The notes under the pieces are model-generated. The model worked only from the letters and a program-made list of their open reading frames with translations. It did no database searches and was not told the origin of the DNA. The position numbers and the translations under genes are program-made. From Adiantum capillus-veneris (taxonomy: Eukaryota; Streptophyta; Polypodiopsida; Polypodiales; Pteridaceae): a stretch of 64,000 bases of DNA. The stretch is taken from positions 130,259,182 to 130,323,181 of the forward strand of contig CM043967.1 of NCBI GenBank assembly GCA_014529385.2. The letters are read 5' to 3'. This document shows, one piece after another, positions 12,601 through 23,055 of the stretch. The stretch's first letter is position 1, and every line of letters begins with the position of its first letter.

Positions 12601-13671
12601 AAGTATGTCACAAACCTGCTCATTGCCAAGTCTGACATAATCTTTAGTAGCCACATATGATGTAAACCACTCTTTGTGCGGAGAAACATGTAAAGATGCC
12701 CCTGAGTCGATAATCCAATCACTCATAGCATGTCCATCCTCTGCAGTCAAGAAAACAGAATCAAGATTGCTTGTAAGGAAGATGTCACCACCTGCTATAC
12801 CAGAATCACTGTCTGAACCAGATCCTGTGACATTCACCTCTTCAATCTTCACTGAACTCTTCTTTTCATCTTGCTCAGAACTCTTTGTTTTGCCTTTTTC
12901 TTGTTTCCACTTCGTACAGTCTCGCTTCATGTGACCCTTCTTGCCACAATGGTAGCATTCTATGTCATCCTTTGACTTCGAATCACGAGACTTACTTCGG
13001 TTTTGTGCCTTCTTACCCTTCTTCTCTTTAAACTGTTGTCTCCCTCGAACGACCAAAGCACTATTGCCTTTGCCTTTGTCAATGTTCTTCCTGTTCACTT
13101 CCTCTGTGAGCAAGCTGCCTTCTACATTGGCACTTGTAAGACCTTCTGGCGCGACAGAATTACTTAACGCTGTACGAAAAGTATCCCAACTGTCTGGCAA
13201 AGTGATTAAGAGAAACATAGCCTTCACTGAATCTGGAAAGACTATCTCTTGTGCTGTTAACTGGCTGAAAATTGAGTGAAATTCATTCAGATGATTTGAC
13301 ATGGCTGTCCCTTCCTTCATCTTCAAATCCACCAATTTCTTGAGCCAGTAAATCTGAGAAGCAGCACTTTGTTTCTCGTACATATCACATAGATTTTGCC
13401 ATACGCCATACGCTGTAGTCTCTTCTGCTACGTTGAAGTAAACATTTTCTGCCAGTGTCAGCATGATTGTGGAACAAGCTAACTCGTCAAGCTCTTCCCA
13501 CTCATCTTGAGCCATAAATTTTGGTCTCTCCCCTTTGAGCTTCAGTGGCTTCACTTGTTTTTTCTGCACCAAAACCTGCCAAATCTGCTTCTTCCAGAAT
13601 GGAAAGTTTGTGCCATCCAGCTTCTTTATGTTGTAAAGAGTCTCACTGTGAGAAGATGCCATATCTGCCAA
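9697..13671 (-). CDS. C2 gag-pol polyprotein (Ty1/copia), intact
   Basis: A 1324-residue single frame. The UBN2-type gag occupies about residues 10-210. A canonical zinc knuckle lies at 239-252 (CYHCGKKGHMKRDC). Protease has WIIDSGA at 319-325 with catalytic D322. Pre-integrase has LWHRRLGHMSKRG, and integrase shows HSDLCGP near 508, RTDNGGEY near 576 and PYNPSQNGVAERMN, so the DDE triad is present. RT has KARLVAKGFKQ and YVDD near 1007; RNase H has YTDSDYAGD near 1178 and STTEAEY, with the usual C-terminus KTKHIDVKYHFIRE. The ATG at 13671 begins MADMASSHSETLYNIKKLDG, a normal copia start. No stop, frameshift or active-site change was noticed. The polyprotein would be cut by its own protease into particle, RT and integrase. 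Confidence 0.97.
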   Translation of the reverse strand: MADMASSHSETLYNIKKLDGTNFPFWKKQIWQVLVQKKQVKPLKLKGERPKFMAQDEWEELDELACSTIMLTLAENVYFNVAEETTAYGVWQNLCDMYEKQSAASQIYWLKKLVDLKMKEGTAMSNHLNEFHSIFSQLTAQEIVFPDSVKAMFLLITLPDSWDTFRTALSNSVAPEGLTSANVEGSLLTEEVNRKNIDKGKGNSALVVRGRQQFKEKKGKKAQNRSKSRDSKSKDDIECYHCGKKGHMKRDCTKWKQEKGKTKSSEQDEKKSSVKIEEVNVTGSGSDSDSGIAGGDIFLTSNLDSVFLTAEDGHAMSDWIIDSGASLHVSPHKEWFTSYVATKDYVRLGNEQVCDILGVGDVQLKFQNGSSLWLKNVRHVPAIRKSLISTGKLDDAGYVTVFGNSAWKISKGSMTVAHGSKSGTLYTLHVSEVKNHVINVIEQPSVSLWHRRLGHMSKRGMEILSHYGYLPGFSFQDFEFCEHCVYGKQTQEPHRSKRNRRDERLAVVHSDLCGPMPSLSLGGAAYFCTFIDDYSRKVWVYFLKHKDEVLKVFKTFLQLVENQSGQKLKCLRTDNGGEYVSKAFQDFCQEKGIKRELTAPYNPSQNGVAERMNRTIQEKVRSMLSNAELPDGFWAEAVATAVHLINRSPSRVLDKSAVAEMLWTGKAPSYKHLRVFGCEAYSHIPKEFRNKLEPKSKKCIFLGYGESGEMGYRLWDPESRKLICSNDVHFNEAKFHAKPEKTEEIRRVVFREDGPSASTSRQHGQAQEQPIVAREVESVVVRRSERVSKPPDRYEPSLNYVMLTDCGEPSCYKEALQVVDSKKWQLAMQSEMTALHKNQTWKLVKLPQGKKALPCKWVYRYKITAHDSQPKYKARLVAKGFKQEQGIDFDEVFSPVVKMTTLRCFLALVAILDLVLHQMDVKTAFLHGDLDVEIYMQQPEGFVEKGMEHLVCQLLKSLYGLKQSPRAWYHKFHQFMLSQGYKRSEFDHCLYTKKAKDGSWLILILYVDDMLIAGKHLEEISALKSKMAKSFDMKDMGEASHILGMRIERDRSKKLIWLSQTEYIDKVLQRFNMEKGKALSVPLPPYVKLSKQDCPVSEEEKAEMDKIPYASAVGSLMYAMIATRPDIAFTVGVVSRYMSNPGKKHWEAVKGIMRYLKHTKSMRICYGSQDLSVRGYTDSDYAGDLDKRRSTSGYVFTLAGGAISWRSRLQDCVTQSTTEAEYVAANEACKEAIWLGRLVADLGINADMPELYCDSQSAIQLAKNPVFHSKTKHIDVKYHFIREVLEDKQIQLLKIHTKDNPADLLTKGLPGEGFVHCRELLGIG

Positions 13672-14715
13672 ACTGTTTACTCCTGAGAAAAATCCGGCAG
13701 AGTTTCCCCTGTAAACTGGCCTCTGTACACAGTAAACAAGCTATAATCAACAAGCTGAACACCTCTCCTCAGGAACTGTCAGTATTTTGAAAATTTTTGA
13801 CAGAGTCTCCCCTGTAAACTGAGCTCTGGGAACCAAAAGATAGCTCAAGAAACAATCATAAATAGCTGACCAATGACAAATCTAAAAAATCCCTGTAATA
13901 TGCTGTCCTGTAAGCATACACTGTCTCCTCTCTGGGCGATGACAGAACCTGTATCTGTCTCAAGACTGAACCCTGAACAATGCCTCAACGGCCTGACGCA
14001 TAAGATGCAATCCAGTGTCTACACAAAGTCATACATCCTAAGGGATAAAAGTCGCCGAAGAGGATGCGTGTAGAGGGGAACTCCAGCAACCTAATCCACC
14101 TCACACTGGGTAACCCAGCCCCCAGTGCTTGGCTTCAAAAAACCTCACACACGACCCTCTCAGATGGCTCAGCAAACTGCCCAGAACTAGCATACATCCT
14201 ATAATAGACCAATCACTGTCCTATGACCGCTGCGGCGGTCTGTCTGCTAGCGTGACTCACAACTAGCAGACCCACAATCACAGTACATCAATCTGCCATA
14301 CATGCCAGTGGTGTCAAGCCGTCGTATGGCCACACCTCCCCTGGAACCTGGCAAGCACAAGAAGTAGCAATGCAGACTGCAATATATATATCTGATGATA
14401 TATATGTGTACCTGGTCTATAGATGATGCTCTGAAGACGAATAAGTGATGTATGTCGATGTCGATATTGATGTCGACCACCTCCTGCTTGCCAATCTACA
14501 CAAGACGGATTTCTTTGCGGCTGAAATCTATCTTCTGCTGTAGTGCTCAGAACGAAATTCTGAGGGCATAAACGACTTCGAAAGGGGGGTAAAACTGCAG
14601 GTCGCCTGGTGGAAACGCTCCCGGAACGCCGAGTGTGAATTTTCGAACTCCGGATCCAGAATCTGCCGGAAAAGTGCGCGCGCGCGCGATTGCGCAAATC
14701 CGCACTGAACCAAGG
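13672..14715 (-). other. C2 5' leader between primer site and gag
   Basis: About 1.04 kb of untranslated leader. The stretch near the primer site is GC-rich and contains a CGCGCGCGCG run (about 14677-14688 on the plus strand). No long frame of its own; packaging signals would be expected here from general knowledge of retrotransposons. Confidence 0.7.
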
Positions 14716-14728
14716 CTCTGATACCAAT
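14716..14728 (-). promoter_or_regulatory. C2 primer-binding site
   Basis: Read on the minus strand, ATTGGTATCAGAG directly follows the 5' LTR and matches the initiator tRNA-Met 3' end. Confidence 0.93.
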
Positions 14729-14951
14729 TGAAGTCACGGAGCGGAGCGTGGGTCGACTCTCTCTCTCACACACACACACACAGTGAGCTTACACAGTACA
14801 CAGTACGCAGAGAGATGTTAGAAGGGTTATCTCCCAATTCCTTAGTATTCACAAAGAATATGTTAGTATATACAAAGAGTCAGAGGTAAGTGAGTTAGGC
14901 GGGCGGCCGGCCATATCCGCATAAGAGGCCACTTGGGCTTTAATCCCAACA
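14729..14951 (-). repeat. C2 5' LTR (223 bp)
   Basis: Identical by eye to 9390-9612. It would contain the element promoter. Confidence 0.96.
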
Positions 14952-14956
14952 AAAAC

Positions 14957-16838
14957 TAGCAATTTGGGCTTAGGGCACTGGCACACATCTTTCCCATTCA
15001 TCAACACCTGAATTTTTCATCTTGGATATCATACGCATATGATGTCTGGCTAGCACTTTTACACATGCAAATGTCATTTTTTCCACACCAGCCCCTTAAC
15101 CACGCATTTTATAGCTCACCTACCAAGTCTCATGCAATTTGGACCACATCAAGCCACCACTTAGCCAAAAACCTCTAAGTTGGAGTGCTTGGGCAAAATA
15201 TGGACTTATCCATAGGGAAAGTGCTCCAAACTCAGAGAAACTTGACACAAGATATGCACATAGCATATACATCATACCCCAATGCTCAAATGTCAATTTT
15301 ACAAGAAAAGACATCATACACATATGATGTCTCAAACTATCATAGAGAGATTCTGCCAATATTTTGGGTATCCAGAATTCATTATCATGGCACATATAGC
15401 CTCTACATCAAGTTTGGGCATGTTTGGACATGAGTTGGTTATTATACACCCCATTTTTCTAATCAAAGAGTCGGAAACACCTTCTATGGCCTTGGACACA
15501 TGAACACTTGTCCAAATTCATATTTGCACACATCATAGCCATGAACAATCAAATTTTCATCACATTTGGATACCATTTGGCCTCTATTTACCCACAAGGT
15601 GGAAATTGGGATGCACAAACCCAATTCATGGCTTTTGACATCCATTTTCAAGCTAAGTTTCAAATTTGAGGCTATGGGAACCATGCACATGCTATACACA
15701 TCTTATCCCATAAGTTTCAAGTAGGTTTGCATCAGCAAACATCGTACGCATATGATGTCTATTTACTTATACAGATACCAAAATCAACATTTTTCATCAT
15801 GAGCATGTTCACCACATAGTATATAGGCCGTGTATTCAATTTGGACTAGTTTGAGCAAGCTTGGGACCACTTGGACCCCAAAGTCGGCAAATCTTGGTCT
15901 AGGACACAATCTATGACCCAACCACATGAATCCACCTCTAAATCAAAATATGAGATGATCAAAGAGTTACCCATCACCTGGGGATTCTACATGTCAAATT
16001 TGGGTCAAAAATCTCAAAAGAAATATCATACACGTTGACAAGTTTTTTTATGCGACTAAGAAAACACCCAAGGATTTTATGGATGTTTGCCAGCTTGTTG
16101 GAAGAAGTTGCATATGTATATGCCATGTACATACCCAAGCTTACTCAATCAAGGTCACCGTTATGTACATATCCCCTGGAGGGATTAGACCCTTGTTTGT
16201 GGAATCATGGTTTTCTATCATTTCTTGTACATGATGTAAACATGCTTTTGAGTCTCAATAAAACAAGTGAAAGAATGCTCTCTCATGCGCAAAAACATGA
16301 TCTATGTAGTCGCTCGTGCACCTTGGCTATATCCTTGCAAATTTCCTCCAGATCACGTGTATCGTGTATAGAAAGTGTGGATTCTGAAATGGAGTACTTT
16401 GAAATTCTGAGGAATCACCATGACAAATTTGGTGATTTTTGGTAATCGTTTGCCCCAATCCCCATTGAAAATGGCTTTTTATAGGCAAAAATAGATCAAA
16501 ATTGGCTCAAAAATGGTCAAATTTGGTCCAAATTGTCCATTTTTTGACACATCGGCATGCCGTGGAAAACAAAAGGGGGGGCTGCTTGATGAAGAAAAAA
16601 ACAAAGAATTCATTACTCTGAGAGAGGGAGCCAAGAGGATTCATGGTGGTGTGTGTGTGCAGTCCTGCACCCGTTTGCCGCACTGTTTCTCTTCTTCCCC
16701 ACCTTTGAAGAGTGAATTACACCTTTCTCTTATCAATTTGATGTTTAGGGATCATCTTGGGTGCTCTATGATTGAGATGTTTTTCCATGTTTATGGTGTT
16801 TTGGTGAAGAAGATGGACGCGTTTTTTACATAGTCTGC

Positions 16839-16893
<55 letters not shown>

Positions 16894-17971
16894 TGTGTGT
16901 GTGCCATTGGGGCTGAGTGTGTAAGGAAGAGCGAGAGAGATTTGGGAATTCAGTTGAGTGTGAGAGGATATGAGTATGTGTGTTTTTTGGCTGAACTTTT
17001 GATCATCTTTGGAGGACCTTCACATCGGCTTGGTTGGCGTCTATTGTGATCCCAAGCCTCATCGTCACCAACTCTCTGAACGCATCTTGTTGGTTGGCGG
17101 GAGCTTGTAATCCCCACGAATTGCCTCTTGATTCAAGTGAAGAAGGACCTATTTAGGTGAGTTTACTCTACCATTTGGGTGTTTGAGTGACCTTACAAGC
17201 TGCAAGCAGACTATGCTATAGAGGTGAAACGCTTTTAGCCCTCCTTGTCAACGTACGATGTCTCCAAAGGCCAAAATGACCAATTTGGGGGAGTTTTTCA
17301 CTTCCAAAGCCTTAAACTCATCATTGTTAGCTCACAACTCAAGTTCCATTGATTTTAAACTCTTTATACCCATCCAAACCCAAGTGTCGGAACTTTGAAG
17401 CTCTATACCTGATTTTTGGCTTCAAGCACATGGGAACATTTCAAAATCAAATTCTGATACCACATGAGTCTATGCCAAGCTAAAACCCAGCTCTGATGCA
17501 ATTTTGAGCCGACATCATACGCGTATGATGTTTCCCTGGCCTAAATATGGACCCGGAACCTAACTTGACCTATTATAAGCCTTCATTACATGATTGTAAG
17601 GGTCATCCCATTTGAACCTCATTTGCTCAAAACTAAGCCAGAATCCAACTTCAAGGCCTAAAAGGAGTTCTAATGGTCACAGCTTGCCCAAATGACATCC
17701 AATTTTAAATCCAAACATATATCCATGATGTAAATTCTATGAGCTATGCACATATGAAAAGTCACCTCATTCTGAGCACTTGGACATCATACGCGTATGA
17801 TGTCTTAGCATAAATTTGCACTCAAAATGCACTTTTGACCACATGCATAGCACCTTAGGCCCTAATTAGCTTATGTTTCAATTTTGATGTCATTTGGATA
17901 GCTAAAAGCTGATCAATTGTCATATTTTGTAAGAGACTCTAGCTTTTGCACTTGGAGGATATGTAGGATCA
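14957..17971. other. Unassigned 3-kb segment with a recurring 20-bp palindrome
   Basis: No convincing coding frame. The palindrome ACATCATACGCRTATGATGT or a close variant occurs at about 15026-15045, 15311-15330, 15739-15758, 17512-17531 and 17784-17803, with a degraded copy near 16022. Surrounding sequence does not align clearly between copies. A GT microsatellite lies at 16841-16903. The segment may be the 5' untranslated part of the O1 element. Confidence 0.55.
16841..16903 (+). repeat. (GT)n microsatellite
   Basis: About 62 bases of GT with a single GTAT interruption. Confidence 0.97.
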
Positions 17972-19157
17972 ATGGAAGCGCACAAGTCACCTGTAAAGAG
18001 GAAAAGGCCCACCCTTAAGGATATCATGGCAGCAGCAGAGCCTTTTACCATCCCAAATGAAACATTAAATCTGACTAAAGCTTGGATTGATGAAGCCACA
18101 TTAGAGGCAGAAGACATAAGGCTATATCAGGGTACCTTCAGAGACCCACATGGCAATACGGTGGTGTGCCAATGATACCAAGAGAGCTAAGTGAGTATGC
18201 CAGCAAGCAAAGAGGGCATCCTCAACCACCTAGAAAGAGTGGACTTGCACAGATTTTCACATCAGAGCCAGCTGGTGTAGATCTCCAAAGAGTTTATGAG
18301 CTGACAAACACCATCAAGAAAGATGGCACAACAACTCTCACCACACTCAAAGGGAAAAGCAAAGAAGTCATCATTGCACCTCAAATCATTGTTGTTGCCT
18401 TGGGACTGCACAATGATGGTAGCTCTGTCCGTGAAAGAAGAGACGAAGTAAAAGTTTATTCTCAAAAGACGACCAATCCCACCTTTGAAGACCTAGTGGA
18501 TCCAAGAGCAAATCGGATTTGCAAGTTATACAACCAATTCTTTCATGTTTGCAACAAGCGGCCGCAGAAGTACACAACCCCACCACACCCCATTGCCACC
18601 ACAATTAATTGTGCATTGGGAAGCAGTATACCAAAAGATGTGAACTACGTTCATTACATACACGAGCAGGTAGTGGGCTTGGGGATGGACAAGCCGAGAT
18701 ACATCGGTGGTGCATAAATACTTACAAAGATTGCGTACGAAGCTATTGGATCAAGAGGACAATGTCCAGACCCACCAACCCAAAATGAATGGTTGAGACT
18801 TAAGGAAGATACAAATGATGAACCACCTGTGGCACCACCTGCCACAACACGGCTCAGGAGAAAGCTAGAGCCAGTACATGAGGAAAAGTCTAAAAGAAGA
18901 AAGGGAAAATGGTGATGACAAAGGAGCAAAAGCTAAAAGAAACAACCAGTCAAAAGGTAGCTCAAATTGAGAGGTTGATCTAGCAATTCAAGGCTGAACG
19001 AGCGCTAAAAGGGGACTTCGAGGAGTACTGAGTGCCAGATCCAGCAAAGATCCAGGGCAGCTCCTCAAGATCGCTAGAGGATTAGTTTGATCACAATATC
19101 TGAGCTTATGAAGAATCTGAAAGAGTGATCAAACAACAAAATTTAGAGCCCTTCACT
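17972..19157 (+). pseudogene. O1: unrecognised long ORF, 5' part, interrupted by C3
   Basis: I do not recognise this family. The reading starts at ATG 17972 (MEAHKSPVKRKRPTLKD), shifts frame at about 18160, continues as RELSEYASKQRGH to 18717, passes a stop into LTKIAYEAIGSRGQ, shifts again near 18909 and then carries several stops (TAG, TGA) before ending at NLEPFT exactly at the C3 insertion. Joined to 30182, codons continue in frame as VKEVQDIKRKLKE, so both halves belonged to one protein. The C-terminal section is Lys/Glu-rich. The 3' end runs into a purine tract and probable LTR at 32516, so an LTR element is the likely owner; no protease, RT or integrase motif was seen. It could be a gag-like or accessory ORF. 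Confidence 0.65.
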
Positions 19158-19748
19158 TGTTAAGTATGGAGCCTGATTTACCCCTTGTAATTTTATGTGG
19201 TAAAAACGCACATTTGTAAGGCCCATATTATGAGGAGAAGCCATCGTGTGTGAAGAAAACTAACTCGCCGAAAAATAAAATCACTCGCCAGAAACAAAAA
19301 TTTTCACGGCAAAGCTCGAGATTGGCTTCACCAAAATATTCCTTTTCGTCGGAATATTATGGCCGGACGACGAACGGAAAGTGGTCGGAAAACGATCGGC
19401 CGGTTGGCCGGTGGTGGCCGGTGGTCGAAAGTCAATGGCCGGTGGCTGAATTCAAACGTGGACTTGTCTTCTCAAGGGCGGCCACACATGGGCCGATTGG
19501 AGGGTCCGATTTGGACTTATCAACACAAGGGCGGCTACACATGGCTGCCTCTCATGAGAGAGGGCATCCCTTTTGGCCTATAAAAGGAGGCCATTTCTAC
19601 ACACATTTCATAGTGTGAAGTTGATGCAACAAGGTGGGTGTGAGGTGGTGAGAGTGAAGCAAGGCCGGAGCTCTATCAAGGGTATTATCCCTTTGTAAAC
19701 TACTTCTTGTTTTGAAGTACTAAAGCCCTTGAGTAGCTGCTTTCCCGT
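19158..19748 (+). repeat. C3 5' LTR, 3' end truncated
   Basis: Aligns with 20390-20820 plus 29833-30020. It includes a GGCCGGTGGTC-type minisatellite whose copy number differs between the two LTRs. Confidence 0.85.
19578..19586 (+). promoter_or_regulatory. C3 LTR TATA box
   Basis: CTATAAAAG within GGCCTATAAAAGGAGGCC. The same element is conserved in the other LTR at 29867-29875, which supports a core promoter role. Confidence 0.7.
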
Positions 19749-20330
19749 ACACGAAGAATTTGGGATATGGGAAATTCATCATCCTAATGTTGTATGTTGA
19801 TATATTGATTGCAAGTGCTAACATGCAGGACATCAAAGACCTAAAAGAGGAGCTGTCCAAATCTTTTTCAATGAAAGATTTAGGTGCTGCAAAGAGGATA
19901 CTTGGTATGAAAATATCAAGGGACAGGACGAAGAAGACAATAAAGCTATCTCAAGAAAGAGGATTACATCAAGAAAGTACTAGAAAGGTTTGCAATGCAA
20001 AATGCAAAACCAATTTCTACACCTTTGGCTAGTCACTTTAGACTAATGAAGGATATGTGTCCAAAGACACAAGAGGAGGATTCAAACAAGACAATTGTGT
20101 CTTGTACAGTGATAGCCAAAGCGCTATCCATCTTGCAAAGAACTCAGCCTTTTATTCAAGGACAAAGCACATTGAGGTGAGATATCACTTCATACACACT
20201 CTTTTGGAAGAGGGCCAACTAAAGCTAGGAAAGGTGCATACAAGTGAAAATCCTGCAGACATGTTTACAAAGGTGGTCAACAAGGAGAAGTTGAGCTTTT
20301 GCTCATCTTCAATCTACATTCAAGGATAAG
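19749..20330 (+). pseudogene. C3 pol scraps: RT palm fragment and RNase H C-terminus
   Basis: From 19760 the reading FIILMLYVDILIAS is the copia RT catalytic region with one Asp of YVDD lost, followed by SFSMKDLGAAKRILGMKISRDR. A frameshift near 19960 moves the remainder (AMQNAKPISTP) to another frame. At about 20090 it jumps, through an internal deletion, to the RNase H end: YSDSQSAIHLAKNSAFYS, TKHIEVRYHF and NPADMFTK. Everything before RT and the region between RT and RNase H is missing. Confidence 0.9.
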
Positions 20331-20389
20331 AAGCCAAGATGGAAAGCAATCACAGGTTTGGTTTGGAGATCAGTCTCCAAGTGGGAGAT

Positions 20390-20820
20390 TGTTAAGTATG
20401 GAGCCCGATTTACCCCTTGTAATTTTCTGTGGTAAAAACGCACATTTGTAAGGCCCCCATTATGAGGAAGCTATCATGCGTGAAGAAAAATAACTCGTTG
20501 GAAAATAAAATCACTCGCCAAAAACCAAAATTTTCACAGCCAATCTCGAGCAAAGCTCGAGATTGGCTTCATCGGAATATTCCTTTTCGTCTGAATATTA
20601 TGGCCGGACGGCGGATGGAAAGTGGTTGGAAAACGACCGGTCAGTTGGCCGGTGGTCGGTGGTCGGTGGTCGGAAGTCAATGGCCAGTGGCCGGTTTCCA
20701 AATTCAATGGCCAGTGGCCGAATTCAAAAGTGGACTTGTCTTCTCAAGGGCGGCCACACATGGGCGGATTGGAGGGTCCGATTTGGACTTATCTTCACAA
20801 GGACGGCTACACATGGCTAC
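20390..20820 (+). repeat. C3 3' LTR, first part (continues at 29833)
   Basis: Starts TGTTAAGTATGGAGCC. Contains a perfect inverted repeat, GCCAATCTCGAG at 20539-20550 and CTCGAGATTGGC at 20556-20567 with a five-base loop; the left LTR has only one arm. Confidence 0.88.
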
Positions 20821-21065
20821 TGTGCGCTCCTTGCCGCACTGTCGAAGCAAAGGACTTGCCGATACACCGTGTGCAAGCCACAAATGGCTCCAAGCACACA
20901 ACAAGCTTAAACTAGCAAGCTCAAGAGAGCAAAGGGTGTGTCACTCACTGCTCTACGCTCGCCTTCGTGGTGCATTCCTCGCCGCGATGAAGAAGAAGCT
21001 GCAGTCGTGCCGCGCTCAACCGCTTTGCCGCCGTCGTGCCTTTGTAATGCTCGATCGCACACACA

Positions 21066-21105
<40 letters not shown>

Positions 21106-21413
21106 AGGAGGTGAAGAAGAAGAAGATGGAGATGGAGATGGAGATGGAGCAAGAGCACTCTTCTATTGCACAAATGAGAGAATGAGTGAATTTTAGGTTT
21201 AGTTGGCTTTTATATGAGCTCACCCCATTCACACTTGGGTGCCCATGCTTAGCCAACTAATCCATTGAATGTCCCAGTTAGAGTGCGCCTCTCATCGGCG
21301 ATCACCCTTACCCTGTTCCTATTGGTCCGACAAGCCCGGTACCTGACTCTACCAAATACATAATACGCGTCCGCCGTAGGTGATGGGGTGTCCGTGAGCC
21401 GTGAGGGTTAACA
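20821..21413 (-). repeat. G1 3' LTR (593 bp)
   Basis: In element sense begins TGTTAACCCTCACGG and ends GCGCACA. A TATA-like CATATAAAAGCC is at about 21205-21216 on the minus strand. CT/CA tracts (about 21068-21104) are longer than in the 5' LTR. Confidence 0.92.
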
Positions 21414-21426
21414 TGCCCCCCTTCCT

Positions 21427-23055
21427 GATGTAGATTCCGTCCTCGGAAGCTATCCAGTTGAAGCTCGTTCGTCGAGATGGGAGAGCAGTCGACATGGATG
21501 TGCGTAGTCTTCTTCAATCACTGCAAAATCAAGCAACATTGCCACAGTAATTGCATTCTCATATACAATTAAAAATCATATGCAATAAACAGACAAAGTG
21601 ATTGGTAACAGAATTTTAGACAATTTGTCAGCAATAAACATTGAATTGCAATGTCAAATGCATAAACAGATGTAAAGGTAAAAAATTAAACAAGTCTGGG
21701 GTCGCTAATTTGACGGTCGAAAGGCACTAGAGATTGAATATTAATACCATGGGTAAGCTTCTTAATTATCTGTGGTCAATTAAGTTGTTTAATCGCGAGA
21801 GCCAAGTATTCATGTTCGAAGGCTGACTAGAGGCTATATCTAGAAGACCTTGTAGTTAAGCTACCATAAAAGGAATTTCTCATGAAATCATCGCCTGACT
21901 GATTACTTTTTCTTTGACCCCCCAAAGTCTTTTCACATTGATTCAATTATGATGTGTGTGCTTATTTTGTATGCCTTGGGTTTTTTGCTTTTCAAGGAAA
22001 AGCGCCCACACTGGGAACCTCTAGGGCTCTAGTACCATAGGCGATACATGTGAGTGAAGTACCAATTTAAGCAGGGATTTCTCTTCCAGCTTAAAATTTT
22101 ACATTGTGGCACTTTGATTTTTTGTTTGTTCATTTTCAGCATTTTAATTTTGTAACTTTGGGGGGTCATATAATACTGTTACCCTCCCCAGGCTCATCAC
22201 ATTAGTAAACTCCCTTTATAATACTTAAGCTAAAGGTCAATAGGGTTAAGCCCACTAGAAAGCCCTAGTACATTTCACACAATGCTGCCTAAATCGGATT
22301 AAGAACCTAATTAACCATTGCTTATTAGGAAGGCATTCCCCATGGTATTAAGAGAAGATTTCTAATACCTAACTTGGTCAAACTAGCTTAGTCGGACTGC
22401 TTGATTTTTAAACCTAGACAAGTGATTATGACAAAACATTACATTGAATTAAATGTTTGATACTAAGAAAATGCATTGAATATTATGCTACCAATCACAA
22501 TCAAGGCAGACAAACATGGATGCAAAAAGATAAGGGCAATGCTAATGGATCTAAAACACCTGTTTGTGTTGATGGTCGCGCTTGATTTGAAGTGTGAACG
22601 AGAGAAAGGTTCCATGAAGGTCCAAATCCTATCAATAGCAACACGCTCCTGTACACACTAGGAAACAAAAGGAATACCTCCAGGAGGCACATTAGTGGGA
22701 AAAGAGAACTTCGCTAATCTCTCAACTCTAAAACAGAAACACTCCTATCGTACTAATCTTACCCACCCTCCATCACTCAAGTGATGAGGATCAAAGGTGT
22801 TTTATGGCATAAGTTTCTGTTTCACTGTACTAGATGTGACATGTGTAGGTCTGAGTCAATGTTTTGACTTTTAATGTGCATACTCGTTTGCTAATTGCTC
22901 TTGCTCTTCATTTTTTGTTTTTTTTTTTTTTGTGAGTATAAAGCTTTATATGTACATTCCCTAAGATTGGGAGATATAGAGGTGAGGGAGAAAGGTTGAG
23001 AGGGAAGCAAGTGAATGATGGATGTCCACAAACACTCCCCCCTTCCTTGGGTAGA
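21427..23055 (-). other. G1 3' non-coding region where RT and integrase would be expected
   Basis: About 1.6 kb downstream of the protease frame in element sense. Frames on both strands are short (about 60 codons) and carry no RT, RNase H or integrase motif. A poly-T run lies near 22916-22931. The segment is AT-rich and unlike the coding half. Confidence 0.7.

Larger units (their letters stand above)
9390..14951 (-). mobile_element. C2: complete, young-looking Ty1/copia retrotransposon
   Basis: It runs right to left. The two 223-bp LTRs (9390-9612 and 14729-14951) look identical base for base, including the CA microsatellite. The target duplication AAAAC is perfect (9385-9389, 14952-14956). 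The primer site lies at 14716-14728 and the purine tract at 9613-9624. One open frame of 1324 codons covers all copia domains in the standard order. LTRs are identical at the moment of insertion, so this is the most recent LTR insertion with both ends visible here and may still be competent. Confidence 0.97.

Noticed and set aside
20429-21196. 255-codon frame spanning C3 and G1 LTRs
   Set aside because: It crosses the junction of two LTRs and a microsatellite and has no domain.
22476-22692. Small frames in G1 3' region as possible accessory proteins
   Set aside because: About 60 codons on opposite strands, no motif and no comparison available to show conservation.
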